Shown here: in pieces, positions 63,492 to 64,000 of the stretch
Layout of the letters: every line of letters starts with the position of its first letter
Position numbering within the stretch: position 1 is the stretch's first letter
NCBI RefSeq assembly: GCF_008329715.1
Contig: NZ_VTSR01000005.1
Coordinates: 310,001 to 374,000, forward strand
DNA: 64,000 nt
Reading direction: 5' to 3'
Source: Gimesia chilikensis
Lineage (GTDB): Bacteria > Planctomycetota > Planctomycetia > Planctomycetales > Planctomycetaceae
Notes under the pieces: model-generated
What the model was told of the DNA's origin: nothing
Database searches by the model: none
What the model saw: the letters and a program-made list of their open reading frames with translations, nothing else
Translations under genes and position numbers: made by a program

Positions 63492-64000
63492 CGCGATTCT
63501 CCTCATCTGAATAATCACCAAGGTCAATCCAAACTTTCACTCCGATGACTCCGAAGGTGGTGTGTGCCTCGCGGAATCCGTAGTCAACGTGACGCTGCAG
63601 AGTCGACAGGGGGATTGAACCACGGCTGGCTTTTTCACGCCGTGACATTTCCGCACCACCCAAACGACCGGAAAGCTCGATCTTAATTCCATGAACGCCC
63701 GTTTCCATTACCTGGTCCAGGGCACGCTTAATAGTTCTTCGGAAGCTACCACGCTTGGAAAGCTGCTGTGCGATATCTTCCGCTACCAACGCTGCACTCT
63801 GCAGTGCATTGTCGACTTCAATAATCTTCAATTCCATCCGACGACCGGTGAGATCTTCCAGTTCGGCTTTCAACCGGTCTACTTCCTGACCCTTACGACC
63901 AATGATGATCCCGGGACGGGCCGTAAATAAGTGCACCACTACCTGATCGCGAGTTCTTTCGATCTCCACTTTCGGGATGCCGGCAAACTTATATTTGGTT
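63430..64000 (-). CDS. rpsC: 30S ribosomal protein uS3 (C-terminal part)
   Basis: About 189 residues of uS3, cut by the right edge; the frame is open up to 63999 (the visible part starts TKYKFAGIPKVEIERT). The KH domain has GIIIGRKGQEVDRL, and GRLGGAEMSRREKASRGSIP and GVKVWIDLGD mark the C-terminal domain. The tail (NAKAGQAPQKPKRAHKR) is basic, as usual. uS3 guides mRNA at the entry site. Its last ~20 codons overlap the start of rplP by 62 bases. Confidence 0.96.
   Translation of the reverse strand, partial: TKYKFAGIPKVEIERTRDQVVVHLFTARPGIIIGRKGQEVDRLKAELEDLTGRRMELKIIEVDNALQSAALVAEDIAQQLSKRGSFRRTIKRALDQVMETGVHGIKIELSGRLGGAEMSRREKASRGSIPLSTLQRHVDYGFREAHTTFGVIGVKVWIDLGDYSDEENRDGVNAKAGQAPQKPKRAHKR

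Overview
The window looks like a piece of a planctomycete chromosome, most likely a Gimesia-type member of the Planctomycetaceae. This is inferred from the mix of families, not from a marker gene. The signs are a futalosine-pathway menaquinone gene (MqnD family), BlaI plus M56 peptidase pairs with long exported tails, several Gfo/Idh/MocA oxidoreductases (one exported), a GxxExxY gene set among 'CACGAAA' repeats, ExbD-like proteins with long coiled coils, and a ribosomal-protein cluster lacking rpmD, rpsN and rpsD. G+C content is moderate. Shine-Dalgarno sites are present but uneven, and GTG or TTG starts are common. No rRNA, tRNA, CRISPR array, prophage or insertion sequence was seen.

Layout. 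1-4 kb: the end of a LarA-like racemase gene, a membrane-anchored FlgG-like protein, an SRPBCC protein and miaA. 4-5 kb: a GxxExxY gene bracketed by near-identical 30-bp repeats. 5-10.2 kb: a tight five-gene run, mqnD family - SDR - nadB - SDR - leucine-rich-repeat protein. 10.4-12.1 kb: a soluble REC-kinase-REC hybrid. 12-18.5 kb: a convergent pair (VOC-like and exported Gfo/Idh/MocA), then a glycan or lipid-sugar run (GT39-like membrane transferase, GT2, methyltransferase, Gfo/Idh/MocA). 18.6-21.5 kb: thyX, rpsU, a small membrane protein and ispD. 22-30 kb: an AAA+ Fis-type regulator with an altered GAFTGA loop, an exported VOC protein, two tandem beta-propeller genes, and a BlaI/M56 pair with two visible BlaI-type operators.

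30-46 kb: DUF2617, a tyrosine-rich exported protein, an HD-GYP/CPBP pair, serine acetyltransferase, FHA and ExbD-like coiled-coil proteins, bioD, a zinc-ribbon protein with FLPGG repeats, a DegP-type protease, rnc, a transglutaminase lipoprotein and a basic-head/acidic-tail protein. 46-53.6 kb: envelope proteins (BON, lipoprotein) and a patch of little-known genes, including PcfJ-like, DUF6882-like and a putative metallopeptidase.

53.7-64 kb, all on the minus strand: the S10/spc/alpha ribosomal cluster, from rpsC (cut by the window edge) through rplP, rpmC, rpsQ, rplN, rplX, rplE, rpsH, rplF, rplR, rpsE, rplO, secY, rpmJ, rpsM, rpsK and rpoA to rplQ. A clear terminator follows it, and a likely promoter lies between secY and rpmJ.

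Most of the window is core metabolism and translation. The least explained parts are the GxxExxY repeat locus, the M56 protein with secretin-related domains, the FlgG-like membrane protein, the FLPGG-repeat protein and the orphan-gene patch at 48-53.6 kb.
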